Part shown: positions 54,701-64,000 of the stretch, in pieces | How positions within the stretch are numbered: position 1 is the stretch's first letter | How the letters are laid out: each line of letters opens with the position of its first letter | NCBI GenBank assembly: GCA_023614405.1 | Contig: CM042688.1 | Coordinates: forward strand, 442,484,028 to 442,548,027 | Direction: 5' to 3' | DNA length: 64,000 nt | Origin: Avena insularis | Taxonomy: Eukaryota; Streptophyta; Magnoliopsida; Poales; Poaceae | The notes under the pieces: model-generated | The model's input: the letters and a program-made list of their open reading frames with translations, nothing else | Told to the model about the DNA's origin: nothing | Database searches by the model: none | Position numbers and translations under genes: made by a program

Positions 54701-55419
54701 TTGGGCGGCGAACGGGCATGTCTGTGGTGTTCCTGGGGTCGTGGCAGAGCGGTGGACGCGGGCTGCGGTCGAGGGGCGGCGTGTACATGCGTGTCGGGTG
54801 TGGCGCTCTGGCGCGTGCTCGGCATGGTGCAGACGCACTGGGCGCGGTGGTTCCTCGGTGGTCTTTGAAAAGATTTTTGGTGGGTGTGATATCAATAAGC
54901 TTGAGATTTTGTGGGTGCTTGGGTTTTGAAAATTGAGCTCATTTGAGTGGTTTTTGAAATAGTGGGATCTTCCCATATGAATTAGATTCAATTTTCCAAT
55001 GCCATTTAAAAATAGTGTTTGAATGTTTTTGGCAGATCACAAAGTTGGCCTTGGTACAACATTATGTGTACTAGCAAGGGGTGCAAACATCCACATTTGT
55101 TTCTGTTAGGTTTTGAGTACTAGGAATAGCCAAAGTAGGTATGCTGATTAAAATGGCACAAATGACCATTCTCTTCTTTTATTCATTTTGATTTGTTTTT
55201 CTTTGGGATTTGTTTGGGAATGGTCTAGATGATGTTTATTTCACCTAAGAATCATTTTACAAGCAATGGATCACTTAATCATGGCAATTCAAATCAACTC
55301 CTATTTAAATGCACACACATATAAATGCTTTAATATTTTTAATTGGAAAAGTTTTTGTTAACCCTAATTTTGATGATTTGGAAATTAATAACCTTGGATT
55401 AAAGTTTTGGGACGTTACA
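51799..55419 (-). repeat. Chromovirus 5' LTR, 3,621 bp
   Basis: It matches 42,118-46,011 but lacks about 280 bp near 54,850. A TATAAATAG box lies at 54,476-54,484 on the minus strand. Open frames in the GC-rich part (54,000-54,830) occur on both strands in both LTRs and are not supported as genes. Confidence 0.92.
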
Positions 55420-55441
55420 GGGAGGTTCTTCTTCTTTAATC

Positions 55442-55495
55442 CTCCGGTGTGAATACCTTTTACCTTACCTCCCCGGCAATGGTGCCAAAAAATAG
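55442..55495 (-). other. Athila-like leader with primer-binding region
   Basis: Next to the 5' LTR, the minus strand reads TTTTTTGGCACCATTGCCGG and then GGAGGTAAGGTAAAAGG. This corresponds to the TGGCGCCGTTGCCGGGGAGG leader typical of Athila-type elements, with changes at CG sites (CG to CA). A near copy is at 42,047-42,102. Confidence 0.7.
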
Positions 55496-55496
55496 T

Positions 55497-56879
55497 TTAT
55501 GTCTACGCACTTCTATTCTTGTAGACGGTTGTGGGGCCTCCAAGTGTAGAGGTTTGTAGAACAGCAACAAGTTTTCCCTTAAGTGGATTACCCAAGGTTT
55601 ATCGAACTCAGGGAGGAAGTGGTCAAAGGTATCCCCTCTCAAGCAACCCTGCAATCAAGATACAAGAAGTCTCTTGTGTCCCCAACACACCCAATACACT
55701 TGTTAGGTGTATAGGTGCACTAGTTCGGCGAAGAGATAGTAAAATACAAGTGGTATGGATAATTGTAAGTGGTAACGGTGCCATAAAGTAGCTTGATGGC
55801 GTGGAAGAGATTAAAGGCAAACTGAAATAAAGATGGAAGCAAGCAAACATGTAACAGATCTAGTTGCAAACGGTGTTTCAATGCGTAGAAACAAGGCCTA
55901 GGGATCATACTTTCACTAGTGAACACTCTCATATAAATATCTTCTCTTTATGACACTACTCTTAACTACTCTCCGGTTGAACACTCTAATCCATCGCAGG
56001 GCTATAACAGCACTCGTCAAAGTGTGCTTTCCCCATCTAGATAACCCCACACTGTCACCTTGAGCACTAGATGGTTCCAACAAACACCACAATTTTATAG
56101 AGACATCCAACTCCAAATATAACTCATAACAAGTATTTGAAATATCTAGCCTAAGTGCCACCATGGTGTGCACGCTGTCACTTTCACACACATGGGGAGA
56201 GCAGAGATCTATTAAAGCACTTGAGTAGCAAGGTAGATCTATAGATTACAAGCTCATGATCTCAAGAGGATCATGCATAGAGAGAGACATGAACACATAG
56301 CTACCGGTAGAACCCTTAGCCGCGAGAGAGAACTACTCCCTCCTCATCATGGGAATCAGCAATGGTGATGGAGATGGCAGTGGAGATCGATGGAGATGGC
56401 TCCGGGGGCACTTCCCTGTCCCAGCAAGGTGCCGGAACAGAGACTTTCTGTCCCCCGAATCTCCCTTCGTGGTATGCAAGGCTGGGAACTTTTCGTGGAT
56501 TTCTGATTGACGATTTAGGGTTTCTGCATCGGAGGGATCTTATAGGCGAAGGGGCAAGGTCGATGGCCGGCCAGGGGGCCCACACCATTCCCTGGAGCGG
56601 CCAAGTGGGACCCGCACCTAGGGGTGGTGTGGCCACCCCGTGGCCCCTCTCCGTCTCGTATTCTCGCTCCATGAGTCTCCGAGAAAAATAGGCATATTGA
56701 ATTTCTGACTTTCTGGAACCAAAAACAGCAGAAAACAGGCAAGTGGCACTATGGCTCTTGTTAATAGGTTAGTCCAAGAAATCATATGAAAAGTACTCCA
56801 AAGTGTGGAAAAAACATAAGAAAGTAGATAAAACCAAGAATGGAACATCAAAAATTATAGATACATTTGCAATGTATCA
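55497..56879 (-). repeat. Athila-like element 5' LTR, 1,383 bp
   Basis: It pairs with 37,005-38,414. Its inner edge reads TTATGTCTACG where the other LTR has TGATGTCTACG, so one terminal base is mutated. The outer edge GCAATGTATCA abuts CTAGC. Confidence 0.87.
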
Positions 56880-56884
56880 CTAGC

Positions 56885-59382
56885 CGCTGAAATTTAGCGA
56901 CTAGACCCTCGGGGACTGGATAATTAAAGTTTAAGTGTCTAGCCTCTGAAATTCAGCGACTAGACCCTCGAGGACTATACATACCTGGAGCGCGGCACCC
57001 AACATACGGTGAAGTTCAATGGCATCCGCCGAAGGCACCACGAATGTTGTGTGCCCATGATGCTGCCCAATGTTGCTGTCAATGATATTCGGAACTTGTG
57101 GCGACTGCGTCTCAACTGCCATGACAGAGGCTTTTGCCATAAATCGTGGGAATGACGTGGTCGTCACCCCCTGGCGCCCCAGCCACCGGTGCAGATGCCT
57201 CCAGTGGTGGGCCTGCCTTGGTCGGCTCAGTCCCAACGATCGCCTCCTCTTCAGGAGGGATTGCAGAGTCGCCTTCCTCTGCGCCTGAATCCACCGCAGT
57301 GATGGTGTCACCCTTATTCTTTGCGCCTACGTCTGGCGCCTCGACGGTATCCACCTTCCTCTTCCTAGAATGGTCGTCTTCACCTTCAGTCCCGGCCGGT
57401 GGAACCTTGGCCACCAAAGGGCGATTGATCTTCTTGGGACCGCCCCTGCAAGCTCGCTACAGTCAGCGACTTGGAATTTCCAAAGGTAGAAAATTATAAC
57501 AAGCGCAAAGAGAAAATTTACCTAGCGACCGGAAAAATTTGCAGGCCGGTGCTAATGTGCGCAGGCTTCTCCAACTCGGGGCCTATCTTGCGAGTTAGCC
57601 CCCTCTCAAATATGCTCGCCTGCTGCGATGCCACAGGCCTTTCCACCGATGTGGCTGCCGCCGCAGGGACCTCCGACTCCTTCAGTGTTGGCGTCTCCTC
57701 CGACTCCTGCGCCGGTGGAGCCACCGACCCCATGGCCACCTGGGCTTCTGGCTCAGGCGTCCTTGCAGCGCTTGGTGACTTCATGGCGAGTGGAATCGCC
57801 GACTCCAAAACCGCATCTATGGTCGTGGGCTCCATCATCAGATTTGTGTCCTCCGGAACCTTCACCATGTCCGTGGCCTCTTCTTCGTCGGATTCGTCTT
57901 CCGACTCGAACATTGTCACTGATTAGGCCGGTGTCTTCGCTGGCGACTTTGGCTTCATCAGTGATTTCGGCTTCGCTGGTAACTTTGGCTTCTCTGGTGA
58001 CTTGGCCTTCACTGGCGACTTCTTCTTTCGCGTGGGTCTGGCCGACATGGCCACCTTCCAAGAGTTGTGCTCCTCCATGAGGTATGTGTCGCTATCGTGC
58101 TCCTAGAGGCTGCGGCTAGCCTCGGTCTCACGTAGCTTTTGCCGCGGGTCTTTTGCGCCACAGACGAAGGCGCCTGGACCTCCATGACTTCATCTTTGCT
58201 CTCCGAGATCTCTTCCTTCTCCTCGAGCTCTTCAAGAGCTTCCTCATCGAGTGGAGGAAGCCAGTTCTCAAGCACCTGGAAAATCTGAAGACGAAAGAAA
58301 TTAGCGACTAAAAACCACGACAACAATACTGCAACTCTGAAATTGTGAATGAGAGAAACAAAGAAACTCACCGGAGGGGCTTTCTACTTCTCGGCGTGTA
58401 TGGAGCCAACCCGGCCTTTGAACCGGTGTACTCCGCGCCAGTGATCTTGTTTAGTACTGCAATGTAATCTTCTTCTTCCCAAGCATCGGGGCTCGACTTG
58501 GTCACATCTTCGGGCCCCGTGTACGGGTACATCCAGTGAGCTCGGTTCGTTAGTGGGACTAGGCTCCGCCCGAGCCAACAGTTGTATAGATTGATGGTCT
58601 CCAACCCTTCATCCTCCAGCTCCCTGATTCTCGTGAGCATCTCATCCACGGCCATCTTTTGGTTTCTGGGAAGTGAATCGACCGACAATCTGAGCGGCTC
58701 GCTCCTCTCCACGGTGTATGTTGGGAATGATACTTCGCAGGAGGGAGTGGATTCCTTGACATAGAACCAGAACTTTTTCCACTCGCTTGCCGCCTTCTTC
58801 AGCAGAAGCAACTTCACAAACTTTGCCTTGGGCTTCAATTAGAAGGTGATGCCGCCCGCCGCCAAGATAGGGCCGCCCTTCCCTTCACGACTAAAGCAAC
58901 CATGGAATAGCTCCAGCCAAAGAGGGAAGTATGGCCGGCACCCCAGGTAGCACTCGGAGAATGCCATGAAAATGGCGAGCTACTTGATGTTGTGCGGTCC
59001 TAGATCAGATGGCTTGATCACATAGTACGAGCAGAAGCAGCGGAAGAAGATGGAGGTGGGGAATCCCAATCCCCTTTCGAGGTGGCTCTAGAAGTAGATG
59101 AATTCCCCTGGCCGCGGCTTCGGCTTGACCTTGGCAGCTGCAGGGATCCGCCAGTTCCCCTTGGTGAGAATCCCGGCGTCTTGGAACGATCTCAGGACGG
59201 CTGTGGAACACTTGGATTTGCCCCCACAGATCCTTCGGGGGCACCATCGAGAAAATAAGAAGGATGCTTGGTCTGGAAATTCCAGATCGGAAGTGGATAT
59301 GTAGACTGAGGATGCGAGAATACGGAGGAATGTGAAGAATGCCCATGATTCCCCCATCAGTCTCCTTACAAAGAGGCGCCAC
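56885..59382 (-). pseudogene. Antisense gene of element T, 5' exons
   Basis: On the minus strand the N-terminal part (59,357-58,368) has the layout of the plant gypsy-type transposon domain: GEFIYF, SHLERGLGFPTS, then AIFMAFSECYLGCRPYFPLW and KKFWFYVKESTPSCEV. Its three stops (59,088 TAG, 58,980 TAG, 58,839 TAA) fall where a polar residue would fit. A likely intron begins GTGAGT (about 58,376) and ends TCTTCAG (about 58,278), followed by acidic DEEALEELEEKEEISES. Then come a Lys/Pro/Ser tract (58,030-57,926), an acidic segment (57,919-57,518), another probable intron (GTAAAT to TTGCAG, about 57,522-57,448) and a last part with SADAIELHRMLGAALQ. The rest continues at 36,940. Confidence 0.65.
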
Positions 59383-59702
59383 CCGACAATTTCGGGCTAG
59401 CCGTTACCTCGCGGTAAATTCGACAAAGTTACCGTTGGAGTTACCCAACTGCTAGTTTGACCAAATTGACGATCCAACTTCAACCACTCGACTCGCCTGC
59501 ATGTCTGACCCTTCCAATCGATTGGGTGTGGTGACTCGGGTACATTTCCACTCGCCAATGCCGCGACTAAAGATGTGTAAAAGAGACTTCTCCCTTCATT
59601 GGAGGAGTCCATCGCCAATTCGACTGGGCGTCCCCCTAGACTCGCCTACTCCAACTGCCAAGTTCATGCCTACATTGAACCCATGTTGCCCTCGGGGACT
59701 AC

Positions 59703-60009
59703 TGATGGGCATATGCCAATCGGAGTATGCCCAGAAGGACAATTCGACTCACCCTAGTCCATAGCGAATGGGCCTGCAGGAACGGCGACTGAAGTAGAAG
59801 CCTGACGACTAGAAGCTGGAGGCCCACGAGCTTAGATATGCCTAGTCGGATTAGGTCAAATCCTCTGAAACCTTAACTGATTTGGTTGTAATCCTTTAAA
59901 CCCTAGCGAGGTACCCCCTATATAAACCTCCCTACGGTACTCTGCATACTTACGTGCTATTAGCTACCCCATCCAAGCGACTCGCTTCCTAGCCGCCGAG
60001 CTTGCCCAT
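59703..60009 (+). mobile_element. 3' LTR of element T (right end uncertain)
   Basis: It begins TGATGGGCATATGCC after the polypurine tract CCCTCGGGGACTAC. TATATAAAC at about 59,919 gives the plus direction, matching pol. It runs into the start of the next element at 60,010, so its true end and target duplication are not visible. Confidence 0.6.
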
Positions 60010-60272
60010 TGTAGCACCCCAGGTAAAACCACTACTAGAAAATCGCTTGTTGTTTTTATTTTTGTGCATCATCATGACTACATGCTCATATCATCACGTC
60101 ACATTGCATTTAATCATCCTCATGACTACATGCATATTATTTGCCTAAAACTATTTTGCTAAAATCCCTATTTGTTTTCCACATTATTCCCCCTTTTTCA
60201 AATCATAAAACCCCAGTCTTCTGGATATTTTGTTTTGTCTAAATACTATTTATAAAGATCTTTTAAAATAAA
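60010..60272 (+). mobile_element. Long-LTR family X, copy 3, 5' end fragment
   Basis: It starts TGTAGCACCCCAGG and matches 13,078-13,260 from GAAAATCGCTTGTTGTTT on. It preserves the true LTR start that copy 2 lacks. It is cut at about 60,272, where Sirevirus protease sequence begins. Confidence 0.7.
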
Positions 60273-60363
60273 ACTATAATCTCCTTGCTTCCGGTCATAT
60301 GACTTGTACAACCACTATCGAGTACCCATTTAGAACCACCGGAAGCATAGCCCTGCAAGAAAA

Positions 60364-62817
60364 TTACGTCTTGGTTTTAGGTACCCATTTTTCAATGGGT
60401 CCTCTCATGTTAGTAACAAGGGTCTTGGGAACCCAAATAGACCAAGGAATGTAACAATCATAAGGCCCTACATAACTAGCATAAACATCACCATACGAAT
60501 CACAATATAATTCAAAATTAGGATTGTTGATCCTTGCAAAACCATCATAATTAGTCTTGTCATTTGTAATGTTGCTAGTCTTTGATTGAGCAGTCTTGTT
60601 CTTCTTGTTCTTGTTGTTTTTCTTGCTCTTTATCTTGGGTATGTAACCAAGACCTTCTTTACTGTGGTTTGTCCTTTGCCTGCTTAGTATCTCATCAATA
60701 ACCCCTTTACCTTTGTGTTGAGAACTTCTTGTAAGATCTTCTTTTCCAAGGGATGAAGAGGAGGTACTTGGCACATCATACCGTTTCAATTGAGTTTGGA
60801 GCTGGTCATGAGACTCATTTAGAGTAGAATGATCACTCTTCAATGCCTTGTGAGCACTTTCAAGATCATCAAACTTCTCCAAAAGTCTAGCATGAACAGT
60901 CCCAAAATCAATCTTTTCTTTCTTTAGTTTCTTTACCTTGGCAAGAGCATGATCACGTTCTTTAATGAGCTGAGCTACAGCTTCCTCTTGTGACTCCTCT
61001 AGGGATTCGAGACTTTCTTCCAAAGAAACTCGAGCTTCCTCTTCCTCTTCCAAAGCATTCTTCAAAGAGGCTATCTCCAAGGCATCTTCTCTTTCAATTC
61101 TGTCCTTTTCTTCAAGGAGATCTTCGGCTTGAGCAAGTTGACTCATAAGAGCATCAAAATGGAGTTTGTGCTCACCTTGTAGGTTAGTGAAAAAAGTATC
61201 CAAGGCAATAACTTCTTTCATTTCAAGACTGTCATGATCATCCATATCCAAAATTATGTTAGTCTTAGGAAATGAGGAGTTAGAAGTTGATACCTCGGAT
61301 CCTCTTGCCATTAGACAAGTGGCGTTGTTGTTGATGGCGTTCTCGTCCGGCGAGTGGAAGAGAGAGGAGGGAGTCGATGTGGTGGCTATAGCAGCCACTT
61401 CTCGGGAACTATCATCATCCTCTTCATCTTCACTTGCGGAGGAGTAATCCTCTTGAGCTACAAGTACCATCTTGGGTTGCTTCTTGAAAGGGCCATTCTT
61501 CTTAGCAAACAACTTCTTCTTAGGAGCTTTGGCTTTCTCTTTGAGAATGAGCCTGCCACCATTGTCTTCTCTATTTTCATAAGGACACTCGGCTACAAAG
61601 TGCAGTCTATCTCCACAGTTGAAGCAAGTTCTCAATCTTGGGCCACTTTCTCTTATTCCATTTGACCCGTTCTTGCGCTCAAGTTCAGACTTGGCTTTGG
61701 CAGGGTCCTTCCAAAAGTTCCTTGCATAGAATTCCATGTACTCACCATGTGCATGTTTGACCTCATTGGGGCAGTCCATGGATGTCCTCTCAAAAGCTCC
61801 TTCATCGTCCTCTTGCTCAACAACATTGGCTTTGAGAGCCACATTGACACCCTTTTGCATTCCAATGGCCCAAGCACGGGCATCTTCATCATTCTTTGCC
61901 GCCACTTTGAATGACGCCATTTCTTGCATGACTTCATTGGATGTCATTTGATGATAGTTGTGTCTACCTTGCAAGCTCTTCAAATCCATTGGTTCGAAAG
62001 GCATTAAGGCACTCACATACTTTCTTTTTATCCATGCATCATCAATGTGAGTGGCCCCATGCTTCCGAAATGTTGTTGCGATGCCCATGAGTCTTCTATA
62101 CATGTCCTCATGGATTTCACCATCCAACATGTAGAATCCCTTAGCTTCATTACTAAGGGCATCATACCTGTTTCTTCTCATGCTTTCATTTCCAACAAAA
62201 AGGTCCGTAAGAGCATCCCACTCCTCTTTAGTTGTGTTGAGATGCTCAATGTGTGGCATGTCCTTGGGACCCACACCCAGCTGTATCATGTGGAGAGCAG
62301 TGGCATTCAATTGGCTATCCACAACTTCCCTTCTTGTTAGATTGGTTTGATCTCCAATATGAAGACCTTCTTCAATAATCCTCCACAATTCAATAGAGGA
62401 GCTGCAAACATGAGATTTCATTAGAAATTGCCATTGGTTAAAAGAGGATGCAGTGAGCTTGGGTGGATCACCCCTATTGTTTATATGAGGATGAGGGATA
62501 GGTGGGTCGGGGGAATATACGTGGCGAACCTCACTATATTCCTCCTTACCACTTCCCTTTTTGGAGGTGGAGCCATTTAGTTTTTCACCTTCCACATCAT
62601 CATCCTTGGATTCGGTGTTACCCTTTTCCTTAGATGATGGTGAGGGAGACTCAGAGGAGGATGGAGATGGGGCTATTGATGATGTAAGGCGAGCAATCAT
62701 TTGATTCATCTCCTCCATCTTGGCCTCAAAGGATTTCAACAAGGTTGTTTCCAACGACTTGAGATCATCCATTGTGACCTTATCCACAACCTCATTTCCA
62801 TCATCCTTGGTACCCAT
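60364..62817 (-). CDS. Sirevirus-like gag, full-length open frame
   Basis: ATG at 62,817 (MGTKDDGNEVVDKVTMDD) gives 817 residues; an upstream in-frame ATG (62,853) lies in LTR sequence and is less likely the start. The N-terminus is coiled and Ser/Pro/Lys-rich. Residues about 115-330 form the plant Copia gag region (FNQWQFLMKSHVC, GEIHEDMYRRLMGIATTF). The zinc knuckle CFNCGDRLHFVAEC is at about 398-411. About 533-676 is a long coiled-coil rich in Glu and Leu, a Sirevirus trait. The C-terminus is basic, then Tyr/Asn-rich. Gag builds the particle around the RNA in the cytoplasm. The frame is fully open, in contrast to element A, so this copy is younger or recently active; pol is missing here. 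Confidence 0.88.
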   Translation of the reverse strand: MGTKDDGNEVVDKVTMDDLKSLETTLLKSFEAKMEEMNQMIARLTSSIAPSPSSSESPSPSSKEKGNTESKDDDVEGEKLNGSTSKKGSGKEEYSEVRHVYSPDPPIPHPHINNRGDPPKLTASSFNQWQFLMKSHVCSSSIELWRIIEEGLHIGDQTNLTRREVVDSQLNATALHMIQLGVGPKDMPHIEHLNTTKEEWDALTDLFVGNESMRRNRYDALSNEAKGFYMLDGEIHEDMYRRLMGIATTFRKHGATHIDDAWIKRKYVSALMPFEPMDLKSLQGRHNYHQMTSNEVMQEMASFKVAAKNDEDARAWAIGMQKGVNVALKANVVEQEDDEGAFERTSMDCPNEVKHAHGEYMEFYARNFWKDPAKAKSELERKNGSNGIRESGPRLRTCFNCGDRLHFVAECPYENREDNGGRLILKEKAKAPKKKLFAKKNGPFKKQPKMVLVAQEDYSSASEDEEDDDSSREVAAIATTSTPSSLFHSPDENAINNNATCLMARGSEVSTSNSSFPKTNIILDMDDHDSLEMKEVIALDTFFTNLQGEHKLHFDALMSQLAQAEDLLEEKDRIEREDALEIASLKNALEEEEEARVSLEESLESLEESQEEAVAQLIKERDHALAKVKKLKKEKIDFGTVHARLLEKFDDLESAHKALKSDHSTLNESHDQLQTQLKRYDVPSTSSSSLGKEDLTRSSQHKGKGVIDEILSRQRTNHSKEGLGYIPKIKSKKNNKNKKNKTAQSKTSNITNDKTNYDGFARINNPNFELYCDSYGDVYASYVGPYDCYIPWSIWVPKTLVTNMRGPIEKWVPKTKT

Positions 62818-62826
62818 ACTACTCTT

Positions 62827-63429
62827 AGGTCTGGTCAATTTCGAATGAATCAAAAGTTCTGATCGTTGGGGAAGAAGGGGTACTTATACCCCCTTCCAAA
62901 AACCAGCCATTGCACATTTTGGGGGCCGGATTATCCGGCCCAAGTGAGGGCCGGATTATCCTACTGGGAAAACACCGCCTGCACTGGAATATCCGGCAGA
63001 TAATCCGCCCCTCACGAGCATCGCTACCGAGCTTGCCCTTGATCAACTTCGGGGGAATATCGGTCCCATCTGGCGGATTATATTATCCCTGGAAGAAAAA
63101 ACTTCAGCTGGATTTTCCGGAGAAAATCGACGATACCAGCAACGCCTTGCTCCTTTGCTCGAAAAACTGGATTATTCGCCCTTGTGAAACCCGGATTATC
63201 GCTGGGAGGAAAAAACCGCAGCTCGGATTTTCCGGAGGAGAAATCCGACTAGACATAGAGTGACGCCTTGGCTTCCTGGAGAGATGAGGTAGGCCGGATT
63301 ATCTGGCCCTTGGAGGGGCGGATTATCCGGCCCCCCTCAAAACTTCCTGCACACATAGCACACATGAAAAGTCTCCATAGTATTGTTATCTAACACGCAA
63401 AACATAGGAAAACATGAAATGTTCTTTCA
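62827..63429 (-). repeat. Copy B LTR remnant, 603 bp
   Basis: It holds U3 with decayed palindromes, TATAAGTA at 62,881-62,888 and the start of R, ending at GACCAGACCT where gag leader sequence (AAGAGTAGTATGGG) begins. R/U5 and the primer-binding site are missing, as in element A but with a joint about 6 bp different. Confidence 0.82.
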
Positions 63430-63978
63430 ATCTCCCCCTTTTTGGTGTTAGATGACAATACCAGGATTTGCAGGAGAAAGACACAAGACAAACAGAGATA
63501 ACTATGAAAGGGACTCCCCCTCAATGTGTGCATAATAGAGTTTTGTATTGGAATACAAATGCACACAAATAAGTGAATCTATTCCATAGACAAAAGGGCA
63601 AAAACACATAACACCGAAGTAGAGAATAGGCATCCTTGACATAAATCACAATTATTACTGGATAACCATTATGAGTGCGCGCCTTCCGTGATAAACCTCC
63701 AGCAATAGGATATGAATAGATATAACCATGAGCATAATCCACGATATGAAGACCATAGGTATCATCCAGACAACCACATAAAGTCTCAACCACAAATCAC
63801 AAACCACGAATTTAAAAGTTCAACGCTAAATGGGCACAAGCAGGAAATAACGAATAGAAAAGCGCAAGTGCTTATGCCCGACCCATGCAAATCCACGGAC
63901 AACCTAATAGAACTACTTCTCCCCCTTTGGCATCAAGACACCAAAAAGGGAGAAGAGCGATGCTAGCGCCCCATGGGA

Positions 63979-64000
63979 TCACTCATTGTAGTCCTCGTCC
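63979..64000 (-). CDS. Env-like ORF of copy B, last codons only
   Basis: The final codons read ...DEDYNE followed by TGA, equal to the acidic end of the element A ORF at 20,421. The remainder lies to the right of the window. Confidence 0.7.

Larger units (their letters stand above)
42118..55419 (-). mobile_element. Tekay-type chromovirus (Ty3), complete but inactive
   Basis: Both ends are clear: TGTCAACACCCGG at 42,118 and GGGACGTTACA at 55,419, with GGGAG duplicated (42,113-42,117 and 55,420-55,424). Two direct LTRs of 3.9 and 3.6 kb flank a 5.8 kb internal region with, in minus-strand order, a tRNA-Met primer-binding site, an upstream acidic ORF, gag, protease, RT, RNase H, integrase, chromodomain and a polypurine tract. 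Integrase after RT makes it Ty3; the C-terminal chromodomain and very long LTRs fit Tekay/Del. All genes carry stops or shifts. In the first 290 bp the two LTRs differ at about eight bases, all transitions. Confidence 0.92.
37005..56879 (-). mobile_element. Non-autonomous Athila/Sabrina-like Ty3 element
   Basis: Outer ends are TGATGTCTACG and GCAATGTATCA (minus strand TGATACATTGC...), flanked by CTAGC on both sides (37,000-37,004 and 56,880-56,884). LTRs are 37,005-38,414 and 55,497-56,879. The internal part (38,415-42,112 plus 55,425-55,496) is only about 3.8 kb. It has a polypurine tract (AAGCTTGGGGATG), one ORF of 267 residues, and a TGGCGCC-type primer-binding region. There is no pol, so it depends on a partner. 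A chromovirus is inserted at 42,118-55,419. Confidence 0.87.
33545..60009 (+). mobile_element. Tat-type Ty3 element T, 5' truncated, split by a nested element
   Basis: The left part (33,545-37,004) has the end of pol on the plus strand and the 3' part of an antisense gene on the minus strand. The right part (56,885-59,702) has the rest of the antisense gene, then the polypurine tract CCCTCGGGGACTAC and an LTR start TGATGGGCATATGCC at 59,703. The two parts are joined by the CTAGC duplication around the 19.9 kb insertion (37,005-56,879). Pol followed by an antisense ORF before the 3' LTR is the known layout of the Tat lineage (RIRE2/Grande/Retand). The gag, protease and RT regions are missing on the left. 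Confidence 0.7.
60273..64000 (-). mobile_element. Sirevirus-like Copia copy B, tandem form, runs off the window
   Basis: On the minus strand the order is env-like end (64,000-63,979), 3' untranslated region, polypurine tract (about 63,432-63,445), one LTR remnant (63,429-62,827), then gag (62,817-60,364) and the first part of protease (DSGCTSHMTG region read in pieces to about 60,273). The LTR therefore has internal sequence on both sides, as in a tandem with a shared LTR. Sequence is very close to element A. It is cut on the left by family X copy 3. There is no visible target duplication. Confidence 0.8.

Noticed and set aside
62830..63046. Splicing as the cause of the LTR-gag joints in copies A and B
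   Set aside because: The bases after the joint point in the full LTR (AGAGC or TGTGCA) give no GT donor; deletion or template switching fits better.
63521..63793. 90-codon minus frame also present at 19,963-20,235
   Set aside because: Conserved only because copies A and B are recent duplicates; lies in the 3' untranslated region and has no domain.
1..64000. tRNA, rRNA or organelle DNA insertions
   Set aside because: No cloverleaf, rRNA or plastid gene sequence was recognised on either strand; the tRNA-like matches are retroelement primer-binding sites.

Overview
This 64 kb window is plant nuclear DNA from a grass, probably of the wheat/oat/ryegrass group (Pooideae). The inference rests on repeat types I recognise: an Angela/BARE-like Copia LTR, Sabrina/Athila-like Ty3 LTRs with their typical leader, a Tekay-type chromovirus, a Tat-type Ty3 element with an antisense gene, a Sirevirus-type (Maximus-like) Copia element, Stowaway-like and Tourist-like MITEs and a MULE. 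I cannot name the genus. No intact host gene is evident; almost everything is nested transposon sequence, and most coding regions are broken. Layout, left side (1-18,580): an Angela-like LTR end (1-141); a long Ty3-type LTR on the minus strand (142-4,783); a 3.7 kb minisatellite (4,784-10,080) of 46-bp and 39-bp units, invaded by a 138-bp MITE and by a complete solo LTR (6,499-8,092, duplication ACCAT); a duplicated segment holding a Stowaway-like MITE; a dead MULE transposase (11,310-13,026, minus); a second long LTR of the first family in opposite orientation (13,078-17,025); a 488-bp solo LTR (17,639-18,126, duplication GGTAT); and the start of a possible host gene. Middle (18,581-33,540): a Sirevirus-like Copia element, A, lies on the minus strand with duplication CATGC on both sides (18,581-28,977) and splits that possible host ORF. 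It carries gag, protease, integrase, RT/RNase H, a spliced env-like ORF, and many copies of a 17-bp palindrome (GGCCGGATTATCCGGCC) in the LTR, upstream of and inside the env-like gene, and in the pol linker. After it come a broken grass DUF4283-like gene and the 3' end plus LTR of another Ty3 element. Right side (33,545-64,000) is a three-level nest. A Tat-like element T (pol on plus, antisense multi-exon gene on minus) is split by a non-autonomous Athila/Sabrina-like element (37,005-56,879, duplication CTAGC), which is itself split by a Tekay-type chromovirus (42,118-55,419, duplication GGGAG). T ends in an LTR fragment, followed by a third fragment of the long-LTR family and a second Sirevirus copy, B, whose gag is open over 817 codons and which runs off the window as internal-LTR-internal. 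Two patterns cut across the elements. The Sirevirus palindromes sit at the LTR promoter and ahead of the env-like gene. Most premature stops in the minus-strand genes are TAG or TAA at positions compatible with CAG or CAA in a working copy, as expected from cytosine deamination in methylated DNA. All family names come from recognition of motifs, not from searches; LTR ends and duplications were read directly.
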